Of a DNA stretch of 64,000 nucleotides, positions 18,086 to 27,251 are shown piece after piece; the first letter of the stretch is position 1, and the number at the start of each line of letters is the position of its first letter. Under the pieces are notes generated by a model. The model was not told the DNA's origin. It did not search any database and saw only the letters and a program-made list of their open reading frames with translations. The DNA is taken from the NCBI GenBank assembly GCA_016764775.1, contig JAESRE010000016.1, positions 1 to 64,000 on the forward strand. The letters are read 5' to 3'. Both the position numbers and the translations under genes were made by a program. The stretch is from Alphaproteobacteria bacterium. GTDB lineage: Bacteria; Pseudomonadota; Alphaproteobacteria; Micavibrionales; Micavibrionaceae.

Positions 18086-19534
18086 ATGTCAGAAGTCAAT
18101 GCCAGCGACACGCGACCGATCAACACGATTGACGATGTCTATGAAACCTATCTAGGCGCCAAAGACGAAGCCCGCGCGGGCGTAGAAGTCGAACTCGCGT
18201 TCTTCGACCCGAAAAGCTCCGATCTCGATACGATGACCGTGTGCCAGAACAAGGTGGTTAAAAACGCCGCCAACGCCGCATGCGGCAACAATTTCATCCG
18301 CAATGAACCCACGTCCGAAATGCTCGAAGTCGGCTCTGTGGCATCTAAACCCGAAAATCTCGGCAAAGTCCTGAATGACACGCAAAAGCGCATCGAATGC
18401 TTGACGCAAAAAGCTGCCGATATCGGCCTCAAACGTTCATATTTCCAGCATTTGCCCGATAAAACCGCTAAGCAACTGCTGTCCAATCTGATGGATGTAG
18501 ACCGCTATCAGGCTTTTTTCGGCCCTCCGCGCGATGACATGCAGGGCGTTGCTGCCTATTTCTCGGTTTGCAAATCCAATCAGGTCTCGGTCAGTTACAA
18601 GCACGCCGATCATATGATTGAAAATGTGCGCAGGCTCTATGTCCTGACCCCGTTCATCTTCACCGTACTCGATAATGCCGCGCCGTTTAACGAAGGCCAA
18701 CGCTTTACCGGCAATGCGGGCATGCATCACCGCGCCGCTTTGGGCAGTCGTGGCGGCGTTCCACCATATGTGTTCACCGCCAAAACGGGCGAGGAATACA
18801 TCAACAGCCACATCGACCACGTCATGAACAATCCGCTCTTCGTCTATTACAACGAAGAAGGAAAACTCGTCCGTATCCCGAGCGGGGAATGGATAACCTT
18901 CAACGAATTGAAGGAAAAAGGCCTGAATACAGCCACAAACTACTACTTTTCCGAAAGCATTTTATGGCCTGACGTAAAAATCGCAGCCCTGAAAGACGCA
19001 AAGGAAAAAGTCATTAATCACAGATACGAAGCCCGTATGATCGGCGTGGGCATGCACCAGCACCAAACAGCCGCCATTCTGATCGCCGCGCTGGCCTTTG
19101 ACCCGACATTTGCCCGTGGCGTAGACCGCCTGCTCGCTGAGTATGGGTTCAGCCTCACAAAACCGGAAAGCCTGAAAGATCCGCTTGAAAAAGCATATAA
19201 GGCCGCACGCGAGCACAATCTGCAATTCATGGACATCCAATACGGTAACGGCTCCATGCATGATTTCGCCCTCGCCTTTGCCGATCTGGTTGAAAAAAGC
19301 TACTTCATTGCCTCATATGACGTTGAAATTACACCGTTTTTAGGTATTTGCCGTACGGGCCTGACCGATTCCAAGGTCAACGCATACCTGTTCGACACGC
19401 TGGATAAAGCCAAAACCTTCCAACGCGAATACGATGCTGCACTTTTTGAAAATCCCCTGCAATCTGCGCAAATGGTTTTTGAAAAGGAATTGGCTAAAAA
19501 CCCTGCATTTTCAACACTTTCTAGCCTAATATAA
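18086..19534 (+). CDS. GCS2-like (glutamate-cysteine ligase family) protein
   Basis: 482 residues. It resembles the carboxylate-amine ligase superfamily of GCS2/YbdK/EgtA, which activate a carboxylate with ATP and join it to an amine. Visible signatures are AGVEVELAFFD (31-41), NEPTSEMLEVGS (73-84), VSYKHADHMIENVRRLYVL with the following long helix, and YEARMIGVGMHQHQ and NGSMHDFALAFADLVEKSYF in the C-terminal half. A housekeeping glutathione role is possible, but its place as third gene of a SAM-II-led operon, inserted between lptE and holA, suggests a dedicated pathway. The substrate cannot be told. No signal peptide. GGGCGAAAG precedes the ATG. Confidence 0.7.
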   Translation: MSEVNASDTRPINTIDDVYETYLGAKDEARAGVEVELAFFDPKSSDLDTMTVCQNKVVKNAANAACGNNFIRNEPTSEMLEVGSVASKPENLGKVLNDTQKRIECLTQKAADIGLKRSYFQHLPDKTAKQLLSNLMDVDRYQAFFGPPRDDMQGVAAYFSVCKSNQVSVSYKHADHMIENVRRLYVLTPFIFTVLDNAAPFNEGQRFTGNAGMHHRAALGSRGGVPPYVFTAKTGEEYINSHIDHVMNNPLFVYYNEEGKLVRIPSGEWITFNELKEKGLNTATNYYFSESILWPDVKIAALKDAKEKVINHRYEARMIGVGMHQHQTAAILIAALAFDPTFARGVDRLLAEYGFSLTKPESLKDPLEKAYKAAREHNLQFMDIQYGNGSMHDFALAFADLVEKSYFIASYDVEITPFLGICRTGLTDSKVNAYLFDTLDKAKTFQREYDAALFENPLQSAQMVFEKELAKNPAFSTLSSLI

Positions 19535-19539
19535 TATAG

Positions 19540-19557
19540 ATACCGACTGGTCGGTAT
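19540..19557. promoter_or_regulatory. Palindrome resembling a TetR-family operator
   Basis: ATACCGAC-TG-GTCGGTAT has 8-base arms around two bases, a form common among TetR/AcrR operators. It lies 6 bases after the GCS2-like stop and 47 bases before holA, so it could control holA or be remnant control of a lost gene. No TetR gene is in the window. Confidence 0.45.
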
Positions 19558-19603
19558 GTTTGATGCCTCTTGACCAAGGCAGGCAAAGATTTACGCTGGA
19601 TTT

Positions 19604-20620
19604 ATGAAGCTTGCGTACCGAGATATTGAGCCGTTTGTTGCCAACCCCAACCCCGCCGCACGTGTGATTTTGATTTACGGGCCCGATCACGGCCTGATGC
19701 GGGAGCGCGCACAAACAATCGCCAAAACAGTCGTTGAGGACCTTAACGACCCGTTCAACGTCATCACCGATTCTGCCGATGAATTTATCAGCGACTCCGA
19801 GCGTCTAGGGCACGAAGCCCATGCGCAATCAATGATGGGCGGCAACAAGCTCATCCGTATTGAAAACGCCACCGATAAACTGACTACACTTATAAAAGAC
19901 TATCTGAAAGATCCGAGCGATTCGGCGCTGATTATTATTGAAGCAGGGGAGCTCGGCCCGCGCAGCTCGCTAAGAAAAGCCTGCGAAGCCGCAAAAAACG
20001 CTGCCGCCGTACCTTGTTACGTGGAAGATGAGCGTGATTTGACCCGTTTTATCCGCCAAACCCTGCAAAACAACAGCATTACGATCGATCAGGACGCCCT
20101 AAGCTGGCTGGCCGTCAATATTGCCGGTGACCGACAAAAAGTACGCGCCGAACTCGAAAAGCTTATCGTGTATAAAGGCGATGAAGCATCACCGGTTTCA
20201 TTCGATGATGTGCGCGCCGCTTGCGGGTCGGGCGGAGATGTCGCTCTTGATGATTTGATATACGCCACCGCCGGAAATAACGCGGCAGCAGCTTTAAAAC
20301 ATTTCCAAAAACTCACGGAGGAGGGAGTTGCGTTTGTGGTCATCTTGCGTGGCCTGCAGTCCCACTTCCAAAAACTTCATCGCACTCTACAGGCTCAAAG
20401 CGCGGGCCAAAACCTCGAAAGCGCCATGAAATCATTATCGCCGCCGATCTTTTTCAAGCAACAACCCGCATTTAAAGCGCAATTACAACGTTGGAGCATT
20501 CAGGGCATTCAGAAAACGCTGCTCAAACTACAAGAGCTGGAAGCCATGTGCAAACAAACGGCCATGCCCGCTGAAACCCTTTGTCAGCAAGCGATTCTGA
20601 GCATCTCTAAATCAAGATAA
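19604..20620 (+). CDS. holA: DNA polymerase III subunit delta
   Basis: 338 residues, normal for HolA, the subunit that opens the beta sliding clamp within the clamp loader. Characteristic segments are MKLAYRDIEPFV, VILIYGPDHGLMRERA, the QSMMGGNKLIRIENA clamp-contact region, the SSLRKACE and VPCYVEDE strand of the AAA+-like fold, and the helical collar domain at the C-terminus (FKAQLQRWSIQGIQKTLLKLQELEAMCK). It converges with parB, whose stop is 2 bases away, an arrangement common in alphaproteobacteria. Confidence 0.95.
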   Translation: MKLAYRDIEPFVANPNPAARVILIYGPDHGLMRERAQTIAKTVVEDLNDPFNVITDSADEFISDSERLGHEAHAQSMMGGNKLIRIENATDKLTTLIKDYLKDPSDSALIIIEAGELGPRSSLRKACEAAKNAAAVPCYVEDERDLTRFIRQTLQNNSITIDQDALSWLAVNIAGDRQKVRAELEKLIVYKGDEASPVSFDDVRAACGSGGDVALDDLIYATAGNNAAAALKHFQKLTEEGVAFVVILRGLQSHFQKLHRTLQAQSAGQNLESAMKSLSPPIFFKQQPAFKAQLQRWSIQGIQKTLLKLQELEAMCKQTAMPAETLCQQAILSISKSR

Positions 20621-20621
20621 C

Positions 20622-21554
20622 TTACTGCGACAAGCGCGCTGGGCCACCATTGCTGCCTGCAAGGCGTTGAATAATGTCATCCAACTGGTCCAGAGACTTA
20701 AAGTTAATGCTAACTTTTCCGGCTTTGCCGTCACGACTATCGATGCTCACACGCATACCGATTACATTCGACAATTCCTGCTCCAACGCCAACGTATCGA
20801 CATCTTTGTGATAAGGCTCTTCATCGGCCTTCTTGCCTTTGGCTGAGGGTGCGGCCTTCCGTCCGGCCGCTTCCGCCGCCAGCTTTTCTGTTTCGCGAAC
20901 ACTTAAGCCCTTGGCAACAACTTCTTTCGCTAATGTTTCTGCATTTTTTGCTGTCACAAGCGCACGGGCATGACCACTCGAAAGCTTGCCCTCACTCACC
21001 AGCTTTTGCACGGGTTCAGGCAACTGAAGAAGGCGAATCATATTGGCAATGTGCGAACGGCTTTTTCCAAGACTTTCAGCCAGCTTTTCCTGCGTATACT
21101 CATACTGATTCATCAAGCGCTGATAACCGGCCGCCTCATCAATCGGGTCAAGATCTTCACGCTGCAAGTTTTCGATCAACGCGACCTCGAAAGCCTCCAT
21201 ATCAGTCAGTGTCAGCACAATTACGGGCACTTCATGAAGCTGCGCCTTCTGTGCCGCACGCCAACGGCGTTCACCGGCAATAATCTCGTAAATACCGCTA
21301 CCGTCCTGGTCCTCACGCACCAAAAGCGGCTGCAAAACGCCGCGCTGCCTGATGGACGATGCTAATTCCGTCAACGCTGCATCATCAAAAACGGTTCTTG
21401 GCTGCCCCGGACCGGCTTTAAGCTGATCAACACCGACCACATCGCGCTTACGACCTTGAATCTCTACTTCAGGGTCGGATTGCAGGAAGCTTTCCTCGTC
21501 ATCTTCGAATAACGCGTTTAATCCGCGGCCCAATCCTCTGCTTTTGGGATCCAT
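20622..21554 (-). CDS. parB: Chromosome partitioning protein ParB
   Basis: 310 residues from the ATG at 21554, which is five bases after AGGAG; the GTG and ATG just upstream (21560, 21557) are alternatives. ParB binds parS and spreads by CTP-dependent clamp closure. The N-terminus (LGRGLNALFED) is the ParA-stimulating region; the CTP-binding motifs are IIAGERRWRAA and IENLQRED; the helix-turn-helix reads YTQEKLAESLGKSRSHIANMIRLLQLP; the C-terminal dimer domain ends FKSLDQLDDIIQRL. It is downstream of parA in one operon with a degenerate parS in the 45-base spacer. Confidence 0.98.
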   Translation of the reverse strand: MDPKSRGLGRGLNALFEDDEESFLQSDPEVEIQGRKRDVVGVDQLKAGPGQPRTVFDDAALTELASSIRQRGVLQPLLVREDQDGSGIYEIIAGERRWRAAQKAQLHEVPVIVLTLTDMEAFEVALIENLQREDLDPIDEAAGYQRLMNQYEYTQEKLAESLGKSRSHIANMIRLLQLPEPVQKLVSEGKLSSGHARALVTAKNAETLAKEVVAKGLSVRETEKLAAEAAGRKAAPSAKGKKADEEPYHKDVDTLALEQELSNVIGMRVSIDSRDGKAGKVSINFKSLDQLDDIIQRLAGSNGGPARLSQ

Positions 21555-21572
21555 CATCACTCCTCAAATGTC

Positions 21573-21588
21573 TGTTTCACTTGAAACT
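21573..21588. promoter_or_regulatory. parS: Degenerate parS between parA and parB
   Basis: TGTTTCACTTGAAACT differs from the consensus TGTTTCACGTGAAACA at one central base and the last base. Confidence 0.55.
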
Positions 21589-21599
21589 GTAATCATGCA

Positions 21600-22448
21600 C
21601 TATGCGGCGAGCAATTGTTTTTTCAACTTTCGCTCTCGCTTAATGACTTCCGATGCAAGCTGTATATAAGCCCGTGCGCCCGCGCACTTCATGTCATACA
21701 CAATGGCCGGCAACCCATAAGAAGGGGCCTCGGAAAGGCGCACATTGCGCGGAATCACCGTTTTATAGACCTTATCACCGAAATACCCGCGCACATCCTT
21801 TTCCACCATGGAAGTAAGCTTGTTACGCTGGTCATACATCGTCAGAACAACGCCATGAATGGTCAAACGGGGGTTAAATTGCTTCTTCACGCGCTGAATC
21901 GTCTTCGTTAGATGACTTAAGCCCTCAAGCGCATAAAACTCGCACTGCAGCGGCACAACGAGCGAATCAACGGCCACAAGCGCATTCAGCGTCAACAAGT
22001 TCAAAGACGGCGGGCAGTCCAGCAGCACATAGTCATACGGCAAATTTGTCGAAAGCGCCTCTTTCAAGCGGTATTCACGGTTATGCGCCGTCACCAGCTC
22101 GATTTCAGCGCCGGAAAGGTGAATGGAGGAGGGAACAACGTGCAAACGTGGCACCTTGGTCGGCATCGCGACATCGGCGATATGCGCATCACCAAACAAA
22201 ACATCATAGGCACTTGCCTTAATCAGTGAACGGCGAACCCCGAGCCCTGTAGATGCATTGCCCTGCGGGTCCAGATCAACGATCAAAACCTTTTTACCGA
22301 CAGCTGCCAATGCCGTGGCCAGATTAATCGCCGTCGTCGTCTTGCCGACGCCGCCTTTCTGATTCACGATCGCCAAAAGACGTGGACGGTCAAAAGAAGT
22401 GAAATCTTGCCGTTTGGCCGGCGTATTTGCGGGCTGCGAAAGGCTCAT
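21600..22448 (-). CDS. parA: Chromosome partitioning ATPase ParA
   Basis: 282 residues. A deviant Walker A ATPase: NQKGGVGKTTTAINLATALA (about 30-49) with the signature first lysine, then the DLDPQGNASTGLG strand and the DCPPSLNLLTLNAL Walker B region. ATP-bound ParA coats the nucleoid and pulls ParB-parS complexes. The short N-terminal extension is Pro/Arg-rich. It lies downstream of rsmG and upstream of parB, the standard mnmG-rsmG-parA-parB order. Confidence 0.98.
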   Translation of the reverse strand: MSLSQPANTPAKRQDFTSFDRPRLLAIVNQKGGVGKTTTAINLATALAAVGKKVLIVDLDPQGNASTGLGVRRSLIKASAYDVLFGDAHIADVAMPTKVPRLHVVPSSIHLSGAEIELVTAHNREYRLKEALSTNLPYDYVLLDCPPSLNLLTLNALVAVDSLVVPLQCEFYALEGLSHLTKTIQRVKKQFNPRLTIHGVVLTMYDQRNKLTSMVEKDVRGYFGDKVYKTVIPRNVRLSEAPSYGLPAIVYDMKCAGARAYIQLASEVIKRERKLKKQLLAA

Positions 22449-22565
22449 ATCTGCTCCTGTAAGGATAAAATGTTGGATACCGCAATCATGCTGGATTCGG
22501 ATATCAGCTTCAACAAAAAGAGTCTGATTTCAGCAACTTATGCACGGGGATTTCCGCGACCAACA

Positions 22566-23189
22566 CTAAGCGGTGCGCAACTTCGGGGACATCTTGTGTA
22601 TATATAGCACTCTGCCCTGTGGATCAGTCACGCTTGTGTGGATCTCGTGCTCAAATTCATATAGCGCCTGAGCGGTGCTTAATTCTTCCTGCGCTTTCGC
22701 ACCTTTCATAAGCACGGCCTCGAGATCCGCATTGCGTTCGGCCCATGGCATACAAAAAGACAAGAGCGTTGGCAAATCCGCCAACGCTCGCGCCGTTACA
22801 CAGTCGGGTGTGAAATTTTCGTCCATATATTCAATTCTGGTCGCCCGAACATCGACATTTGTATCTGTTTCACGTGAAACGGCTTTCAAGAATTGGCACT
22901 TTCTTCCGTCAGACTCAATGAGATGCACCTGCAAGTCAGGACGCAAAATAGCCAGCACGAGGCCGGGAAAGCCGCCGCCGGAACCAATATCGGCAACAAC
23001 CTTAACGGATGGACTTACATATTGGGCGATTTGCACTGAATCGAGAAAATGGCGCTCCCATGCTTCATCGAGCGTCTTCGGGCTAACAAGGTTAATCGCC
23101 TTCTGCCATTTAATAAGAAGCTTATGATAGATTTCGAGCTTCTCGATGGATTCACGTGAAACATTGTGAAGCAAATCTTCAGGCTGCAT
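22566..23189 (-). CDS. rsmG: 16S rRNA (guanine527-N7)-methyltransferase RsmG
   Basis: 207 residues from the ATG at 23189; this start (MQPEDLL) fits the family and overlaps the mnmG stop by 11 bases. RsmG uses SAM to methylate N7 of G527 in 16S rRNA. Motif I is [18 protein letters not shown], with FLDSVQIAQ before it and [12 protein letters not shown] after. The gene contains two parS-like sites, which read as VSRE in the protein (NVSRES near the N-terminus and AVSRET in the middle). A 117-base spacer with no clear signal separates it from parA. Confidence 0.96.
   Translation of the reverse strand: MQPEDLLHNVSRESIEKLEIYHKLLIKWQKAINLVSPKTLDEAWERHFLDSVQIAQYVSPSVKVVADIGSGGGFPGLVLAILRPDLQVHLIESDGRKCQFLKAVSRETDTNVDVRATRIEYMDENFTPDCVTARALADLPTLLSFCMPWAERNADLEAVLMKGAKAQEELSTAQALYEFEHEIHTSVTDPQGRVLYIHKMSPKLRTA
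22866..22881. promoter_or_regulatory. parS: parS site inside rsmG
   Basis: TGTTTCACGTGAAACG matches the 16-base consensus except for the last base, leaving a 14-base perfect palindrome. Confidence 0.88.
23148..23163. promoter_or_regulatory. parS: Half-degenerate parS near the rsmG start
   Basis: GGATTCACGTGAAACA keeps the TTCACGTGAA core and the right arm, with two mismatches in the left arm. Confidence 0.65.
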
Positions 23190-25098
23190 TGGATTGCTTT
23201 GTCGTGTCGGATTTGTGATTTTTTGACTGCACGTAACGTAAAACCGCAATAACAGCCGCGGGCGTTACACCGGGAATACGCGATGCCGCACCCAACGTTT
23301 CCGGCTGCGCTTGCTCCAGCTTCGAGCGCACTTCATTCGATAAGCTACCGATCTCCGCATAGTTTAGCGACTTTGGCAGCTTCAAAGCCTCGTCCTTACG
23401 GAACGCGGCAATATCCGCCTCATGACGATCCATATATTTGGAATACAGCGCATCACATTCGATCTGCTCTCGGATATCAGCCTCAACACTTTCCAGCTGC
23501 GGCCAGACCGCAGCAACCTGCTCCCAATCAATATCGGGATAGGCGAGCAAGTCCATGGCGGAACGGCGCACGCCATCTTGATTCACTTTAATGCTATAGG
23601 ATTGCAGCTCGTTCGGCGTGGCGGACAGCTCCGTGGCAAGCATTCGCGCCGCGGACAATTTCGTCTTTTTCTCACCCCACACTTTTTCGCGCTTATCGCC
23701 TACACATCCGATGTCCAGTCCGATATCCGTCAAGCGCTGATCCGCATTATCGGCCCGAAGGCGAAGACGGTATTCCGCGCGGGACGTAAACATGCGGTAG
23801 GGTTCGGGCGCCCCGCAAGTAATCAAATCATCGACTAGAACGCCGATATAGGCATCTGCACGGTCCAGAGTGAAAGTTTTCGCTGTTTCACGTGAAACGG
23901 ATCCTGAAGCATCTGTGGCGGCCTGAAGGGCGGCGTTAATACCCGCCATCAATCCTTGCGCTGCCGCTTCTTCATATCCGGTTGTTCCGTTGATCTGACC
24001 GGCGAGGAATAATCCCGGCAAACGCTTACTTTCCAGCGTTGACTTCAAATCCCGTGGGTCGCAGTAATCGTACTCAACCGCATAGCCCCACTCCAAAACC
24101 TCGACATTCTCCAACCCCGCGATCGAACGGATATACTGTTCTTGCACTTCGACGGGCAGGGAGGTTGAAATCCCGTTCGGATAAACGGTGTGATCGTCCA
24201 GCCCTTCCGGTTCCAGAAAAACCTGATGGCGGGATTTATCGGCAAAACGTGAAATCTTGTCTTCAATGGACGGGCAATAGCGCGGACCGACACCTTTAAT
24301 ATTGCCTGAATACATCGCGGAGCGATGCAAATTATCGGCAATGATTTTATGCGTCTTTTCATTCGTAAACGTGATGTGACACGGAATCTGTGGCACATCT
24401 ATTTTATCGTTCAGGTATGAGAATGGCTGTGGCGGAGTATCGCCGGGCTGTTCTTCGCAAACATCCCAATTGATTGTACGGCCGTCCAAACGGGCAGGGG
24501 TTCCGGTCTTCAATCGACCCAGTGGAAATTCCAGACGCTCCAGAGTTTCCGCCAACCCAATTGTCGGCGCTTCGCCGACACGGCCCGCCGGGATGACTTC
24601 TTCACCACGAAAAATCATCCCGCGCAAAAATGTCCCTGTCGTCAGGACAACAGCGCGAGCTTTATAAACCTCGCCGTCTTTGCCAATCACACCTGCCACT
24701 TCGCCGTCCTCATCCAGATGCAGATCCTCGACCGCCATGCCGATTAAAGTCAGATTATCAGTGCCGTTCAATTCGGTCTGCATCGCGTCTTTGTAAAGCT
24801 TTCGGTCCGCTTGCGCACGCGGTCCGCGAACGGCAGGACCTTTCGATGCATTCAGCATACGGAACTGGATTCCGGCCTGATCGATAATGCGGCCCATAAT
24901 GCCGTCCAGCGCATCAATCTCGCGCACCAGATGGCCTTTGCCCAACCCGCCGATTGCAGGATTACAGGACATCACCCCAACGGTCTCAAGCTTATGAGTC
25001 ATCAGCGCGGTTTTCGCACCCATGCGCGCAGATGCCGCCGCCGCTTCGCAACCGGCGTGACCTCCTCCGACAATGATGACATCAAATTCTGTATTCAT
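23179..25098 (-). CDS. mnmG: tRNA uridine-5-carboxymethylaminomethyl modification enzyme MnmG (GidA)
   Basis: 639 residues, slightly long but normal. With MnmE it makes the cmnm5 group on wobble U34 of tRNAs using FAD, methylene-tetrahydrofolate and glycine. FAD motif [20 protein letters not shown] at the N-terminus; family signatures [58 protein letters not shown] and [10 protein letters not shown]. The C-terminal helical domain interacts with MnmE. A parS site lies inside (residues GSVSRET). The start at 25098 matches the family ([13 protein letters not shown]). Confidence 0.98.
   Translation of the reverse strand: MNTEFDVIIVGGGHAGCEAAAASARMGAKTALMTHKLETVGVMSCNPAIGGLGKGHLVREIDALDGIMGRIIDQAGIQFRMLNASKGPAVRGPRAQADRKLYKDAMQTELNGTDNLTLIGMAVEDLHLDEDGEVAGVIGKDGEVYKARAVVLTTGTFLRGMIFRGEEVIPAGRVGEAPTIGLAETLERLEFPLGRLKTGTPARLDGRTINWDVCEEQPGDTPPQPFSYLNDKIDVPQIPCHITFTNEKTHKIIADNLHRSAMYSGNIKGVGPRYCPSIEDKISRFADKSRHQVFLEPEGLDDHTVYPNGISTSLPVEVQEQYIRSIAGLENVEVLEWGYAVEYDYCDPRDLKSTLESKRLPGLFLAGQINGTTGYEEAAAQGLMAGINAALQAATDASGSVSRETAKTFTLDRADAYIGVLVDDLITCGAPEPYRMFTSRAEYRLRLRADNADQRLTDIGLDIGCVGDKREKVWGEKKTKLSAARMLATELSATPNELQSYSIKVNQDGVRRSAMDLLAYPDIDWEQVAAVWPQLESVEADIREQIECDALYSKYMDRHEADIAAFRKDEALKLPKSLNYAEIGSLSNEVRSKLEQAQPETLGAASRIPGVTPAAVIAVLRYVQSKNHKSDTTKQSNAA
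23884..23899. promoter_or_regulatory. parS: parS site inside mnmG
   Basis: TGTTTCACGTGAAACG, one end base off the consensus, about 3 kb upstream of parA. Confidence 0.88.
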
Positions 25099-25220
25099 GG
25101 GCGCTATCTATACATATTTTATGTCGAAAAATACAGCATTTATTTTTTCTGTAAAATGGCCTTGCACTCTCAATTTTAGAGGCGTATTGCTGAATACATA
25201 ACCATTCACGCATATAGAAA

Positions 25221-25580
25221 ATGGCAATACGCAACATACCGACAAACGAAGAAATCAAAGACGAGCTTACTGGTTTACAGGAAGCCTTTGAGAACGCGCA
25301 CGGTAAAGACGCTTTCATGGATGTTTACATCAAGCACTTTAACGAGCGTCCATCCATGCGCGCTGACAACTTCAATCGTTCGGCCCATATTCCTCTGATG
25401 GCCTATTTCTTCAGCTACGCGCTTGGCCGGCCAGATCAACGCTACCTCGATGCCTTCAAGCTGGAAGCCTGTAAACCGTGGGCTGGTATGAAAGATGCTG
25501 AAAGCTTTAGCCCCGCAGAAGTCATCAGGGACTTGCACTCCGCCGTGGATCAGTTCCTGCCCGAACATCACGCAGCCTGA
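25221..25580 (+). CDS. Unknown small protein (119 aa)
   Basis: No recognised family. It is soluble and mostly helical by composition, with a central DNFNRSAHIPLMAYFFSYALG segment that looks like a packed helix and an acidic C-terminal helix (SPAEVIRDLHSAVDQFLPEH). No Cys pairs or catalytic motif. It is a lone plus-strand gene set between mnmG and mnmE, diverging from mnmG across a 122-base spacer; its stop abuts the mnmE stop. The conserved order in relatives lacks it, so it is an insertion. Confidence 0.6.
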   Translation: MAIRNIPTNEEIKDELTGLQEAFENAHGKDAFMDVYIKHFNERPSMRADNFNRSAHIPLMAYFFSYALGRPDQRYLDAFKLEACKPWAGMKDAESFSPAEVIRDLHSAVDQFLPEHHAA

Positions 25581-26909
25581 TTATTTTCCGATACAAAAAT
25601 CATTGAAGATCACGTCGAGCAAATCCTCGACATTCACCTTGCCTGTAATCTTGCCTAAAGACCGCATGGCAAGCCGCACGTCCTCTGCCATCAACTCCGG
25701 CAAGCTAGCCTCCTGACTTCTTTGTAAACAGCCCAGCGCCTCCTGCAAATGCGCACGGTGGCGTTGTCGGGTCAGAGACGGTGTTTCACGTGAGCCCATG
25801 AACTGGCTGATTTTCTCCAGCACAACATCCAGCAGGTCCTGAAGCCCCTCACCGCTGGCTGCCGAAATGGAAATCGCCGTGTCGATCTGCGACTTCGCCC
25901 CTTCGGCATCCATTTTGTTGGTCACCAGTATTGCCCGCTCATCAATCAGATTGAGCGTATGCGGGTCGGGCATATCCTCCGTCCCATCGAAAATCAGCAA
26001 CGTAATGTCGGCATCCTCCGCCCGCTGCAAAGCGCGCTTGATACCCTCACCCTCAATAGCTTCCTGCCCCTCCTCGCCAATCTGATCGGGGCGAAGGCCC
26101 GCAGTATCTGCAAGGATCACAGGATACCCCCCGATATCCAGATGCGCTTCGATCACATCCCGCGTTGTCCCCGCCGTTTCGGACGTAATCGCCACATCCC
26201 GCTGCACCAGCGCATTCACCAGCGAGGATTTCCCCGCATTCGGCGCACCGATCACGGCAACCTGTATCCCGTCCCGTAAACGTTCGCCGCGACGGTTATC
26301 ACTTAAATGATCTTCGATCTCGACTTCCAGCTTTTTAATCGCATCCGTTACTTCGGGCGCTATCCCGTCCGGCAAATCCTCATCGGGAAATTCAATGTCC
26401 GCTTCCAGATGCGCCAATGTCTTTTTTAACGTCTCGGCCCAGCGCGCATACAATGCCGACAACCCGCCACCTAGCTGTTGCAGAGCTTGTTGCTTTTGCA
26501 TTTCTGTCTGTGCATCGATCAAATCAGCAACCGCCTCGGCCTCGGTTAAGTCCAGCTTGCCGTTTTCAAACGCACGCCGCGTGAACTCTCCCGGTTCGGC
26601 CATACGGTGATTGTCCTGATCCGCCAAAGCCGCCAGCACGGAATCGATTACGGCACGCCCGCCATGCACGTAATACTCAACAACGTCTTCACCCGTATAG
26701 CTGGCAGGGCCCTTAAAAGGAACCACAACCCCTTGATCTAAAACGATATTTTTATGCTCTAAAGCTGTGTAATGCGCCGCGCGGGCCTTGATATATTTTG
26801 TGGTTGTCAGCGCCTTCAGACTGTCCCAGCTTTGTGGGCCGGACACACGAATAACCGCGACACCGGCGCGTCCTGCCCCACTCGCCAATGCAAAAATCGT
26901 ATCCGTCAT
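25581..26909 (-). CDS. mnmE: tRNA modification GTPase MnmE (TrmE)
   Basis: 442 residues. The N-terminal tetrahydrofolate-binding domain starts DTIFALASGAGRAGVAVIRVSG and includes the YTGEDVVEYYVHGG and AEPGEFTRRAFENGKLDLTEAEAV signatures. The G domain has GAPNAGKSSL (221-230), ETAGTTRD and DTAGLR. The C-terminus ends CIGK with the functional Cys at 439. It works as a complex with MnmG. A half parS-like site at 25782 encodes SRET (GSRETPS). The upstream DUF6489 gene touches its start with no gap, so they are co-transcribed. Confidence 0.98.
   Translation of the reverse strand: MTDTIFALASGAGRAGVAVIRVSGPQSWDSLKALTTTKYIKARAAHYTALEHKNIVLDQGVVVPFKGPASYTGEDVVEYYVHGGRAVIDSVLAALADQDNHRMAEPGEFTRRAFENGKLDLTEAEAVADLIDAQTEMQKQQALQQLGGGLSALYARWAETLKKTLAHLEADIEFPDEDLPDGIAPEVTDAIKKLEVEIEDHLSDNRRGERLRDGIQVAVIGAPNAGKSSLVNALVQRDVAITSETAGTTRDVIEAHLDIGGYPVILADTAGLRPDQIGEEGQEAIEGEGIKRALQRAEDADITLLIFDGTEDMPDPHTLNLIDERAILVTNKMDAEGAKSQIDTAISISAASGEGLQDLLDVVLEKISQFMGSRETPSLTRQRHRAHLQEALGCLQRSQEASLPELMAEDVRLAMRSLGKITGKVNVEDLLDVIFNDFCIGK
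25782..25797. promoter_or_regulatory. parS: Partial parS inside mnmE
   Basis: TGTTTCACGTGAGCCC keeps the left arm and centre (12 of 16) but loses the right arm end. Confidence 0.45.
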
Positions 26910-27161
26910 TTATTTCTTATTGGAAGATGTGGGCTGCATGTTCATGTTCTCCCAGAACAGCTTCTGCAGCTCGGCCATGTTCTGTAACGCAATCGGCATC
27001 CATGTCTTCACCATAGTTTCAGGGTCCATGGCTTTTACATTCTCCTGCATCTTTTTCTCGATCTCGTCCATCATGCGTTCCTGCATGGGCTGTACGTCAG
27101 GCAGGCCGAAAAAGGCGCGTGCTTCTTCAGGTGTGCATTCAATGTCGAAAGTGACTTTCAT
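26910..27161 (-). CDS. DUF6489-like small protein upstream of mnmE
   Basis: 83 residues. MKVTFDIECTPEEARAFFGL, then VQPMQERMMDEIEKKM and a helical end rich in Met. This small conserved alphaproteobacterial protein is known from the position upstream of mnmE; I place it in DUF6489 from memory of its opening motif. Soluble, helical, possibly a regulator or adaptor; function unknown. Its stop codon directly precedes the mnmE ATG. Confidence 0.75.
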   Translation of the reverse strand: MKVTFDIECTPEEARAFFGLPDVQPMQERMMDEIEKKMQENVKAMDPETMVKTWMPIALQNMAELQKLFWENMNMQPTSSNKK

Positions 27162-27251
27162 CTCGGTTTATCTCCCGCCTTTTCAATAAAGCTCATATGT
27201 GTTTGTATATTTTCAGTACACTTATAGCCCGTATTGCTTAAGGAGAAAACC

